64,000 nt of DNA from Ctena decussata (lineage: Eukaryota; Mollusca; Bivalvia; Lucinida; Lucinidae), in assembly GCA_963989385.1 (NCBI GenBank), contig OZ022506.1, positions 5,497,415-5,561,414 on the forward strand, in the 5' to 3' direction. The notes under the pieces were generated by a model, which ran no database searches, had not been told where the DNA came from, and saw only the letters and a program-made list of their open reading frames with translations. Shown in pieces: positions 46,301 to 60,100 of the stretch. Position numbers and translations under genes: made by a program. Every line of letters starts with the position of its first letter. Within the stretch, counting starts at the first letter, position 1.

Positions 46301-49300
46301 GCACCCGGGTCGTTTCAAACTACCTTTAACATTTGGTATTGATTTTTCCCACTTTATAAATTGTTAATAAGCAAATATGCAGTTGCGTATTTAAATTTTG
46401 TCGATTCGACAAAATTTTAAAACGCAACTACGTTTTTGTAAGCAGAAATGGACATGCACTAGTGAACTTACCAGAGATAATCAATATTTAAAGCTGCATG
46501 AAAGATTCTCTTACCACCAAAGACATCTACTCCACATAATGATAACTGTCTGGACTCTCCCTGTAGCTGTATCATCACATATCTACCGTCAGCTGGTGAA
46601 CTCATGCTAATTTCATTAACCAGAAGCAGAGGGCTCCCCTCAGCAGAATATTCGTATGTGACTTTCTTTTCTCCATCAGAGAGAATTGTCAATCGGAAAT
46701 CAAACATTTCTTCTAAAAAATGAAAAACCTCATATAATTAGATATACATGTACCTCTAACCCTGGAAACAGTGCCCTCTCATCTCAGAGGGGTGTGGTGG
46801 GGGGATAGAACACCTAAAATCAAACTTCTATTTCCGGGTAAAAGTGGTGGCTGCCATGTTTGTCTGTCATTTTTACAAAGGAAAACAGTTCTGTGACATG
46901 CTGTTTGAAAGACTGGACAAAAGACCATCCAAAATAAGGCAAGACGACATAGGCCAAGTTTGATATATGTGTTTGCAAATTATGGGTCTGACGATACGTT
47001 GTATGAGTTTATGCCTCATGGTGTCGGGGTTAAGATAATTTTTAAGCTTCTGTGATCAAGGTCACTGACAATACATTCTGAGAAAATATTTTACAGTAGT
47101 CCAGGCATTTATAGACTTTAACAGTTGGAAATTATATTTAATTTATCAAATCAGAAAGTAAAGTCATTGGAATTCCTTCACTTGAGATGCCTTGTTGTAT
47201 CTATACTGAAAGGATTTAAAAACTTCCACTTTTTAACTGCTGGCTGATGATCCTTTCACGGGTGACAGCGTTTAGTATTTTATGACAAAATGCTTGAAAG
47301 TCATCAAATTTACAGATTATGCAGTTTACTTGAACCATTTACTTAAATGACGTCAGTAAAAGAGCGTTACGTCAATGAAATGCATAAAGAAATTACATTT
47401 TTATCTTATGCAACATTCTTTTAGGCGATTTTTTCTGTCTATATATTGTTACGTCATCCACGTTGGTTTGCAATTATGATTACAGCCGATGCTGTCGCGC
47501 AAAACGTATTACGGAGACGGCGTCAACGTAAGTTAACGTCATAGCCTCTGGTTTTTAATTTTGGTTAGCTGCTATTCTGGTGGTCTGTAGAGCTTCCTGT
47601 AAACCGTGCACGTCGTCTGAGATTGTAAATTGCCGTAATTAACTCATAAAATTGTCTCGCGACGTCGCGTTTTGAAATTTCAGCATTTAACTGGCCCCAA
47701 AATCTGTACTCTTTTGCGATATATAGGCGCGTTATGCGAAACAAAGCCACAGACCGACTTCAAAATTTTAAAAAATGATTTGATATTGTAAGACAAATGT
47801 TTCCTCAGAAAATTGTATACATGAAGTGATTCATCGGTATCTAAACTGTACTAAAAACACGAGGAACACGTGCTTATTGCTGGCCGATTCGGTTGAACGA
47901 TTTCAAATTCGTTATACTGACATAATCAGGTAAAAAAGAATATACATGTCGTGAAATTTCGGTGGACGTAGCTGCATTAATTTTTAAGATATTCAAAAAT
48001 ATAGGGTGGAAGTTTTTAAATCCTTTCAGTATAGTTACAACCTCTATTTTCTGTATAATATAAGGATCTGTCATGGGAGTGAGGTGTGGATAGAAAAATC
48101 CGTCACGAGGGTCACTGTTCGGCATCACGAGGCTTGCCGAGTGATGCCGAAGAGTGATCCCGAGTGACGGATTTTTCTATCCGCACCTCACACCAATGAT
48201 AGATACTTTTTCTTGCACACCACGTTTTGTTTTAACTTCAGAAACTCTTAAAATGCGTAAATCTGGTGCTTGAGAGGTTTCAATTTGATTTTGAAAGAAG
48301 GCACCGCTTTCAACGACCGCCATTCGGCTCTTTACGTCAACGACTGCGTGCATAAACTGACGTCATTTTTACCGTCTTCGTGACGTCATCATCTAAAATG
48401 CCAACGTCACTTCACGACGCAGGTACGTGAGCTCCTACACAACCAATGCATTGACAGCTCGTGATTTTTTCCGGTCCTGGGTCAGAACACCAGGGTAAGA
48501 TAAGATTTTCTATCCCAGGTGAAAACAATGGCATTTTCCATCCGGTGTGCAAGAATAAATGTTAAATAAAGTCTGCCAGTTTGCAATGATATAACATCTG
48601 CTAGTGAAGCACACTTTTTTAAGTACCTTAGCTATTGCTTGGCGATGCAATTATATCTCCCTAGTTTTTACCTCTTGTATCCATATCCTGAGCCAGGTGA
48701 ACTTTGATTCTTTGTACAGTGTATGTTTGCCCAAGGTCTATTGTCCACCAAGGGTTTTGAGAGATTTCAGTTGCGGTGCAGAGGGTATCTGTGTAATCTA
48801 CTCCAAACATTGCCTGATGTTGTGTAGGGGTGATGCTAAGTTTAGACGAAAAGGTGACGGGCTTCCTAAAACTCAGTTCACGCCCTGTACAAGAACAAGA
48901 CAAACGGTAATATGATAAGAAAAAAACAACAACAAAAAACAACAACAAGGCGATGTCGGTACAGAAAGCATTTCATTCTAATTTTAATGAGAGTGATTTT
49001 GAAAATAAGAATCTCCTGACACCCTGAAACGGGGCTGGGACTGTGGCCAGTATGGGACATTTCATGACCGCTCATGGACACACTCAGTTAAACCGAATCT
49101 CCTAGTTTCCTTTTTGGTATGTTTGCTTCTAAAAGTTCTTCCTTTTCAAAACTTATTTAGCGTATTATCAAAATTTGCAAGACTGAATCATATTGGACAC
49201 AATGTAATAACTTTGAGATTGGCCAAAATTAACGAAGACAAAACACATTAATACTTTAGAACTGATTCAACTATTCACACTAAAAAGTACTCCACAGTTA

Positions 49301-52300
49301 TTATTATACAGTGATAAATCGCCTAAATTTTTTCCGCCAATCATCAAGTATAAATCACTAAGGATTTTTTTACATTTGTATGCAATGCGGCTGACGTTTC
49401 ATTTCAAGACAGGCAATTTCAAAAGAAAAAGTAAAACCGGTTGAAAGCGTCAAGTCATGATCGTCAAGAGATAGGGTAAAGTCGTGTGAATTCGGACAAC
49501 AGGTAAATTCGGACAGTGACATTGTTTCCTTTGTATGTCAGTTGTTTCGAATTAAAGCAAAATCAAAGTTAATTGGGCAAACAGTAAAAACCCTGATAAG
49601 ACGGCTCATTATGAGCCGTCTCATCTGGATTTTCACAGTTTGCAATAATATGTCCGAGTTTACCCGCTGTCCGAAGTTACCCGACTCGACCCTAGAGAGC
49701 GTATCTAACAGAATGGCAGAATACCAGAAAACAGCGCTTCGGTGGAGTTTGCAGATCTGCATATATTTTGCATTAACGATTCATAGCTAAATATGGTTCA
49801 GCGCACAAGATAGGAAGGGGTTACACGGATAATTTTAAGGATTATCATAATTTCACTTATTTCTCGGCGACAACATATATTGTGACCCCTCAATTAAACT
49901 GCCTCGATGATCGACGAGTCAATTAAAATGGGGGGGGGGGGGGGGGGGGGGGGGGGGTCAAGGGTCAAAACATATGAGATTATGGACATATTTTTTATGG
50001 ATCTTATGGAGATCTTTTTATAAAAAAAATCACCTTTAATTGAATTATTCCAGATACCCCTTCTTAGCTGAGCACTAGCACTCACTGGGTGGCTTCACGT
50101 TTGACATTGTGCAAACGAAATGCTTTCAGAAGAAATGAAAACTACGTACTTGCACTTGAAAGGCACGGGCTCAGCAAATACAAATAAACAGCTTACCACC
50201 ATAAACAACAAAGTCACAAATATGGAGATCCTTATAATCCTCCTGTTGCTGCACGGTAACATAACGTCCCCATATTGGCTCAAAACACAAGAATTCCAGC
50301 ACAGCACGGTACCAAGGAGCATAGTTCTGCGATTGTTCGTAGCATATTACTTTGTCTGGTGACGTAATGTCGCTGTCATTACTGACGTATATGGTAAAAT
50401 TATCCAGGTGTGGTCCTGTCAAAAGAAAAACATCATACATGCATCAGTTTAGTTAAGGCCTTGTAAAATTCCATACCCCACTGGGCACACGAGGTTGAAT
50501 CAACCTTGAATCAACTTGATTCAATGTCATGACGTTGAATCAAGGTTGATCCAATGTTGATTCAACCTTATGTCCCTGCTGGGACGATATTTCCTTTCTT
50601 TAGATATTATATAAATATTACAAATGTAAAAACATTGCTTGTGTTTAAACCGTTAAAAAAGGTATTTTACGATTTGCGCAAAAACAGAAAATTCAAAGAA
50701 GTTGCTTATCTTCGCAATCTAATCAGAGGCATTCCTCCAGAGCACTTGATATCAACCATAGGGTCCTGCTAAATCAGAAGACAGTGATAGACTTCGCCGA
50801 TAAGCATCTTGCTTTGAGACTACACTGTACGAACATGGCTTAATGTTGCTTTTTCATGCTACTCGTGAAATTTACTTTTTCTGAAAATAGAACTTCGCGT
50901 ATGTCGCTACTAAAGAGAGACTTTTATTGTTGAAAGGCGCATAAGAAGGCAAAACAGTGAAATTACATGCAAAAAGAGGATAAAGGGCATCTCCAAGAAA
51001 GCTCATGATGTCATAATGACCTCGTTCTGATGTTGATGCGATGTCGTCACGTCGCATCAACGTCGGTACGATGTCATTTCGACGTCATGTGCCCGCTGGG
51101 TTGACGCAACGACCAATACTATTTGAAAAGTACACACCGAATTGTCCTGGTAAGAACGGTACAGTTATTATAGTTCCAGCTACATATCTGTTTTGGCCCA
51201 GGTCCACAGTCCACCAAGATTGTTTCCAGGGGCTTGTCTGACTGCAAGTACCATGAGGGGAACCATCTACCGCTTTGCTAGGCAACTGTTTGATTTGACC
51301 CTTCGACGCTGTGGATTCTTGAGAAGCGCTTTGGTAAAGCGCCAAATTTTCTGGAAAACAAATTCAAGAACAGTATAAAATCCATCCTAATTTCGAAGTC
51401 TTGTCAAATCGTTTACATAATTTTACAATTTTTAATATTAGACACCGTATAGAAAATCTATTCGACTATGAAACGTCTTATTTTTTTAATATCTGGACTA
51501 AACCCATATATGAGCCGCGACACGACAAAACCAACAATGTGGTTGTGCGCCCGGCGCAGACTCAGATCAGCCTGGGCATCCGCCCAGTCTGATCAGAGTC
51601 TTCGCTGTCCGCATGAAGGTAGCTTTGACCCTTAGTTACCCTTTGAGCGCCAAGCGGAGAGTCTGATCAGACTGGGCGGATGCCCAGGCTGATCTGAGTC
51701 TTCGCCGGGCGCACAACCACATTGTTGGTTTTCTCGTGTCGCGGCTCATATATATCCGTCTTCTGAAAGGTTACTTTGAGATGTTATTTTTTTTCTTCTA
51801 AAACAATCCCAAAAAGCTTAATCTATCGTTATAAGATTTTTGAGATTGTTTTCTTAGGACAAAACCCTGCCTTTTAGCCGAAGAAATACAGTACACACAT
51901 TTTATAGCTCTTTCTCGTGTAGGTGTTCATAAAGCTAGCCTTAACAAAACTTAAACATTTATTTCTACTGACATAAGACACCAAAAGAAAAGCACTTGAG
52001 AAACACAGCAATTTGAATTTGAATTTGAAACGAATTTGAAACGGAACAGCATAACTGTATTTACAGAAACCGTAGCTCAATCCACTACAGGAGGCAGCAA
52101 GCATAAAATATATAAATGGCATACAAAATATACCCACATATTTAACACATAAAACCATCTGTTTTTTACTGCGAAAGATGATTTATATGCCATGTGAACG
52201 CAAACCATTAACGTTCATGCAAACTCAGTATGCCAAGCCAGGGCCTTTTATTATAAAGACAAGTCAGTTTTGCATTTGTAGCAGAGCGTTTTCTGAATAG

Positions 52301-54143
52301 ACTGTGCGTTTCAGTATGCGCAGTGCGAAGATGCTTTGCGCCAAGTTTTCTGGTGTAAGAGCTAAGATCCGAGCCCTACCATACTGACAAGAGCCACCAT
52401 TCCAGCCGGCAGCACAGTGCCCTGTAGGGCATCCTCCACTGGGCAGACACTGTGCACCATTTGCACAGTGGCACCGATATTGGCACTGGTCACCAAAGGT
52501 TGGCTCGCCGTCTTCAGAAGGGGGACAAACACCATCTGAAAAACAGAGGAAAGGCAGAAAACATAGCCGTGCAATTATAAAACCTTTGTAAATGGTTTAA
52601 GGTAACTAGGTACTCTTTTAAAGAAAGTGGTTCTACCTGTTTTATTTTGCAACCCTTCTCAATGGAAAGTAAAAAGATAGGTAATGATCAGGAATTAATA
52701 CAATATGAGCCCACGTCCCTCTCAAAACCAAAAGGGAAAGAAACACGACACAGAAAAATTGGCACAAGTGCACGAAAGATATGCACGGTAAACCGAATGA
52801 GCAAGTCTTTCCCAAACAGGTGGTCATTCATCTACACTAATTAAAAGCAGCAGAAGCAGCATCTATTTTTATCTATTTTCTATTAAAATGAAGAAAAACT
52901 CGATTATTTAGGAGTAGACCTTTGGTTGGAAGGGCTGTGTTGTCCAGAGGAGCAAACGGTAAGTAAAAAAAGTTGTTTTCCTTTCCTTCACCATAATATT
53001 CGGTTACATTGAACATGTACTGTAAATACTTTCTAGTCTGAGTTATATTTCATGTTTATGGCTAATGCTAGTTTTACTCTGTGATTGTTCTGCTATTAAA
53101 AGTGTTTACGCTGTATTGTCATTGATGCCGTAGTTACTATAATCTTGATTTGGCCTTTCATTTATACAGATATATCATTTCTATATTTCATTTGCTTTTG
53201 TTTTTATCTCCATGTTTACTAGATTATCAACACTAACACGTACGTCTAAATGTGATAATGCATGATGCTGAACATTGCTTCTAATATTTTTTAAGTTGTA
53301 GATCGACACTTAATGAATTGTACGCTCATATTACTAACTGTAGTCTGTTTATATGCCAGATACAAGTGATAAACATCAATAACAAAGCGATGAAAGTCAA
53401 TTCTTTAGGAGAAGACCCCAGTTCGGAAGGGCTGTGTTGTCTAGAGGAGAAACGGTGTCAAGGCACAAAAGTTGTTTTCCTAGTCTAGTCTTGTCTCGTG
53501 ATGTCCAGACTGTTGTGAAGGTAATTACAGACTTGGTCAGCTCGACCAAGTACTGTAATTATCTTAACAATAGGAGAAAGATACATTTGAAGATACCAGT
53601 GAAAGGTATCAATAAGAAGCCACCGATAACAGAACCAATAAGAAATGAGCTGCACTTGACAAACCAACAAAGTGGCATGTGCGCCCAGCGAAGACTCAGA
53701 TTGGCCTGGCCATCCGCCCAGTCTGACCAAAGTCGTTGCTGTCCGCATGAAGTAGCTTCGACCGTTCGCTATCCGTTGAGTACACAGCGAAGGCTCTGAT
53801 CAGGCTGGGCGTTTGCCCCAGGCTAATCGGAGTCTTTGTTGGGTGCACATACCCCTTACATGTAGTTGGTTTTGTCTCAGCTCGAAATTGAAAGCAGTTT
53901 TGCATAAGATGGACAACCATGGTCCGACCAAAGAAATTATTGGTAGAGCGGCAGCAAGCTGATCTGGTTAAAACACTGTTTATTAGTTAGATAAAACATA
54001 TTTATGTATTGGGAAATACAACCTAATCGAATAGGACGTAGCCTTGTGCATGACGTATCTTCTGTTCAGCTGTTTTGATTCATTAACTGCATAACAATGG
54101 GAAAATGTGCAAACCGTTATCAAAACAGATCTTCTCTCCTAGT

Positions 54144-54198
<55 letters not shown>

Positions 54199-57100
54199 AC
54201 ACATTTCTATTAGATTTGTCAAAAGCACCGTTATCTTTTTCTGATATAAAACGCATATAAACGTTTTACTCTATCCATCATATCCTGTCATTTTTGATGT
54301 TTTATGATATTCGTATACTTTATGTAAACATAATGCAGATGTTTTTTCCTGTGTTACATATGTACCGCTTCACTAAAATTCAGATGACGAATTGAAACTT
54401 GTAATGCGTATAAAGGTCTCACCTATTGGCAAAACAGGTAGCACAAGCTCGTTGTATTCTATAGGGTTCTCGGGCGGACCCTCCTCAACCACTGTACCTA
54501 TATTGTCTGGTTGACTGTCTGGTGCACCGGTAGTGGTAACTTTCTGACTTTCCGCTACATTATCTGCTGCAGTAGTAATTGTTTCCTTGCTGGTGCTGGT
54601 AATCACTGTTGTCATAGTTGTGGTGGTGTCTTCTTCCGTTGTTGTTTGTGCTGCTTCAGCCTCTTCTTTACCTGGCGTTGTTGTTAGCATTGCCGATTCA
54701 CTTGTGGTTATTACTGTTGTTAACATTTCGGATTCACTTGAAGTTGTAACAGGCGCATTATCTGGCGTTGTCGCCACTGTCATTGTAGATGTGACCATAT
54801 TACTTTCGGTAAGCATAGAGTCTGTGGATTCTAAACAACAGAAACTTGAAAAATAATATGATAACCTTCAGACGAAATATAAAAAAAAATGGTAAAGATG
54901 AATTCTGAAAAATAAATACAGTTCATAATTTTGTTTTTAAAACACGCTTGACGATGCAACTACACACAACGTAAACGAATTTTAATATTACAATGTTGCG
55001 TGTTTGAGCTTAATTGGGCTGAATTCATGGGTTTATGATTGATCCTAGAGCAAGCAAACGCATTTTACATATAAACATCAGATGTATCAATGTCTCAATA
55101 CAATATGCTCTTCTTAAATAAGACAAAACATTACATATACTTACGAATGTCACATTGTGGGTAGGAACTAGTTTCTGCTTGATCAGAACAAGCATAGGGA
55201 CATATGCCCGTAATCTGTGCCGCGCCAGTAATGGTTGTATTACACCAGCAATTTGCTGAACAATCCATGTTGCAATGGTTTTCTGGACAATCTAGAAAAT
55301 CATAAAGCAGTCTAATCTTATACTGCAAATACTTCAAAATATTTGCAACCTTTTATATTTCTAGTAAAATTTTGCGAATCAAATTTATTTTTCTTTTATT
55401 GCGAGTATCGATCCAGAGGTAATGAATGCCGCGGTGTCCTTTGCGTGCGTGTATCCGTATTACATTATTATCAAACTATTATATCGAGGTGAATCGTAAT
55501 TCCGTTCTGATTACCATTTGGTAATTTGGCGATTTTTTTCGCCTGTATTGCTGCCCAATCTGCCTTCTGTTTTGTTTTGTTTTGTAACTAAAATAAATTC
55601 CTGATCATGGACTATCTTTTTTACTTCAATATGCGTTTTGTTTTGTTTGTAACTTGAAATAGAAAATAGGTTGGTTAGCTGGTTGTTTTGAGATTGACGG
55701 CTCTTTGAGACAGTATTTCAGTCTATATCGAGCCGTTTCCCAGAGAGAGAGGAATAAGAAAAGAAGGGATAAGCGAAAGAAGAAAAATCTAAACAACTTC
55801 CACCCGCACCTATTGCAATCACAGTATGCCCTTCACTTTCTATAAGCCAAATAAGTAGCACTTCCCGGCACTGAAAGATACCCAGTGCCATCGCCTTACC
55901 GCAACCACCACTTAAAATAGAATAGAAAATAGGTAAAACGTCTTAAGATAAATTGAAATTTCATGCTATTATTTTATTATCAACTCCAGCCTACAAGGAC
56001 AAACATTGGGATGAGCTGTTCATGTTTATTGTTAGGTTTTGCTTACTCTGAATAATTTACAGACAGTTGTAAGGTACAGTTGTCTTACATTATTTCCCTG
56101 AAAGAGCATACGATGTAAGCCACTCCAAATTGGGACCAATTGTAGAATGGCAATGTCATATATTGCGTAGACGAATTTTTCTAAAATACTTAAATTCATT
56201 ATTCAAATGAAAATGCTGCACACGGTATTTTCGGATCTCCTGTTAAACATTCAAGATACTGGAGGAGTTGGTAATAAATAGACACTCGTCAAAAACATAT
56301 GAGCCGCGACACGATAAAACCCACAAAGTGGTTGGGCGGCCAGCGCAGACTCAGATCAGCCTGGGCATCCGCCCAGTCTGATCAGAGTCTTCGCTGTCCG
56401 CATGGAGGTAGCTTAGACCCTTAGCTACCCTTTATGCGCTTAGCGAAGAGTCTTATTAGACTGGGCGGATGCCCAGGCTGATCTGAGTTTGCGCTGGGCG
56501 CACAACCACATTGTTGGTTTTCTCGTGTCGCGGCTCATATAATGTTTTATAACTTACCTCCAAATACCTCCATTTCACATATAATTAGCTGTCTACTGTT
56601 TCCTGGAAGTTTAATCATCACATATCTTCCATCAACAGGTTTTGAAAGACTAACTACCATGTCATTGGTAATTGTACCATCGTTAATGTGTTGAAACAGG
56701 TGCACTCCATCAGCTTCTTCCTTTATTGACACTTCGAACCCAGCACTCAAACCTGAAAAACGTTTTAAAAGGCGTGATGTATCGTGCGACAAAAACATAA
56801 TTTTGTTGTTTTGAATCTCAACAAGGTCAAGTTTCCTCAAAGCATTTTCTATGACCCCATCACCTACAATGCAGGTAAGATTAACAAAACACCATTTGTC
56901 TTTAATCAGGAACTATAGTACATACAAGATCTTAAGTAGATTTCAGTGGGTATAATCACAGCATGACTGGATAAACTACTAAAATCATAAGTCCGATCTC
57001 GTAAATCATATAAACATTGACAATTCCAAAATATGTCAGATACACAAACCCCAAAACCAAGGTGTAATCAGGACCTCTTAAGAAGTAAGCATCGCCCACC

Positions 57101-60100
57101 TGTTATAACACACCCGCTTTATCTTTGTACCTGTACAATAAGTCAATGAAAATGTCGGGAAAAAAAATTATTTGATAAGCCCATACGATGGAAATTTTAT
57201 TTTCCGTCTTTAATTAATATTTTTGAATCTTCGGCTCGGTATTTTTAGTAGAATACCAATGAAGATATTCAAGACGTGTAACAGTCACAGATCCTAGTCG
57301 TCAAAGGCATCGAAGGTAAGAGTCAACCAACTGAGACTTCTACAATATATCAGAAACGATGTAGATCTAGATTGAAAACATGAAAACATACCAACAAATA
57401 GAACAAAACTTAAAAAAGGTCTGCAGAGTTGTTGCTACGTAGAACTACCGCCTTAGAACAGTCGTGAGTAAAATACACTATGGCGTTTAAAATAGATTTG
57501 AAAGGACCAACTGATCCTTTATTAGTCACTTAGATGCAGCATCAGCCGAGGCACAGTAAAGGTGTCAAAACTGGACTTGCATTTTCACTGACTTATTCCA
57601 CAGAAACAAACGTATGGCGTGAATATCTTAATAGGCAGACGATGTATACTGCTCGCGAGCAGCTGATCTCTGTTTTGCGGTCCATATCTGTGCCTCTTAA
57701 ATATTTCGGAATTGTGTATGTTCATATGATTTACGTATTCGGGCATGATTTGGGTACTGCAGCTGGTGTTGTGCCGTGTGACGGCCGTAAAACGTCTCCC
57801 CGTACATCATCCATAGTGCAAATTATATTTTATTTTCGTCCTTGGATATCTGAGGATATAATTTGAGAAATCTGAAATTTTAGATTGGTTTACTCTCATA
57901 TTCTAAATCATCGTTATGTATATCATTTGGACCCTTTTTGATACTAATCAGTCTTTGAATTGACTGTCCAATTCAGATTAAGAAATTATGCATTGCTCTG
58001 GTTTCGTCACCAGATATTGTCAGGGTCACTGAAGCGGCTTTATTAGCCGAAACTACGTAGTCTGGCCCATTTTCTTCTTCTGAATATATTTTCTGCTCTT
58101 GAAGGAACTCTTTAAGAATTTAATTTGACCACCTTAACATATAACATGTTGAGTAAATACAGCTTGCAAGAATGTTAATTTTGAAACGGTGAAAAAAGCA
58201 ATAAAAAATAAAATGAACTCGATTCTGAGGATATACTTGTGTTATAGATACAACAGCAGGCACACCATTTTAATCAATATTGAATTAACATTGAATCATT
58301 GTTGATTAAATGTTGATTCAACGTGGTGTGCTCAGTCGTTTTACTTGTCAGAAATTTTTCACTACCCTATTAATCCTAATAAACGCACCTGCTCTTATAA
58401 ACGCCCCTATCTCTTTTCCGAAAACAATGTTAAATTAACTTGCATGAATTCCTGTTTGCGTCTCTAGATAAGGTAGCTCTTTGAAATAGGTCTGTAGTTG
58501 AAGGAAAGAGGAGCAAAATTCTTTCAAAGCGCTTCTAGACAAGGAAATTATTTCCTAAAAGAGTTGACCCCCCTACTGAGCAGGGAGGCAAAATAGTAGA
58601 TTTTATTTCCTCTGAAAGTATACCCATCACCTTTATATTGATTATTAGAGATATTTTGGCAGTGGCTTATATTCTATACCTTATGCTTTAAATAATGCCC
58701 TTCCCCGTTGGTAAAATAAAATGTTCCCGGGGCCTTTCCCCAGGATTAATACAGAAAATTAGTGCCCGCATATTCATTAATGGAATCAAAAGACCTAACT
58801 ATATCTATGGCAATCACAATAATGAACGAAGACTTACTCTGTGCATATTGGTCATGGCTGTTATGGATAACAACCTGAGATATGGAGAAGACTTGACCCA
58901 GATCAACCTGCCAGTACGGTTCTGCTGTTTCATGGGTGATGCTGCACTGGAGAATATCAGCACCGGATGTGACACCGTCGTTGGCCAGGGCTGGTCCATT
59001 CATTGGTTGTAAGATGGAAGATTGCATCGAAGGCTTTTTAAATGCTAGTTCACGGCCTGGCAAAGTGAAAAAATAAAAGAGTATTTAGTATTCGAGTTAA
59101 TGTTATTAGTGATATAGTATTATTCGGCAGTCTTCATTGTTTTGCAAAACTTTCTCTCAATTTATAACTTCTAATATGACAAGGTTTCACCGTTTAATCG
59201 CTTCACATCTTAAAATCCTTTAGCCTTCGATTCTCGGCGAGTCATTTGTTCAGACACTTGTGAGGTGTTCAGACAATTACCACAAATAGAATAGACAAAT
59301 CACTAGATCCAGGAAAAAAACACGATTTTTTATGTTCGCAAAGATTTCTAATCCAGCCATTTCAAAAAAGTCAAGAGTCCTATTTTGTATGACATTTTGA
59401 TTTTGAAGAAAATCATTAAACTCTTGATTGTCTATACAAGCTATGAGCTTTCGACAAAATCCTTTTCATGAAAATTGTACTTTGAATGTACTAAATGTAC
59501 ATAGTTGAATAAAATATTGTTTAAACCAAACTCTTGATATTGTTATTTTATTGCAATTATTTTTTCTCTTAATATTCTTAATTCTCTGCCAAAATCACAA
59601 TATTTTCATCAGCGTTTCCTTATAACATTGTATTTGTTTCCATAACTGAAACAAATGACATCATTGTTTGTGCATTATCGTCGATATCACGAATCTATCA
59701 ATCTGAAGCAAACCATGTAATACGGTTTGCTTCAGATTGATATGGTTGCTTCAGATTGACAAGGTTTTGTAGTATCATCAAGTATAGAAGATCGGTTAAC
59801 CTGGAAGCTAGGGGAGATTATCATTACAGGAGAGAATTTACCGTAAAGGTGTTTAAATTCTTTCCTATCAGTTCGGTCCCAAGTCAAGTGTCAGTGACCA
59901 AGATTAACATCCCATTGGAAGTAAAAGCGGTCGTATTGTCATAATTAACGTTTAGTTTCAATCAAAGTTAAAAGATCGAAAATGATCAGGAAATTAAAAA
60001 CAAAAACATCAATAGTCACTTACCGCCATAAACTTGGACTTCACACAGTTGAAGGTCTGGAGTCGATGAACGCTTCCGTAAAATCACAAACTGGCCATAT

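Noticed and set aside
46398..46610. + strand ORF over exon 10
   Set aside because: Overlaps the antisense of an FTP exon with good splice sites; no independent support.
54587..54856. + strand Val-rich, membrane-like ORF
   Set aside because: Antisense of the Thr/Ser-rich exon 5.
57534..57866. 110-codon + strand ORF as a gene within intron 2
   Set aside because: No recognised domain, splice or promoter signal; short and isolated.
58020..58060. Hammerhead-ribozyme-like or Penelope 3' end motif
   Set aside because: CTGA..GAAAC text around a short stem is present, but the core CUGAUGA is not intact and no other element part is seen.
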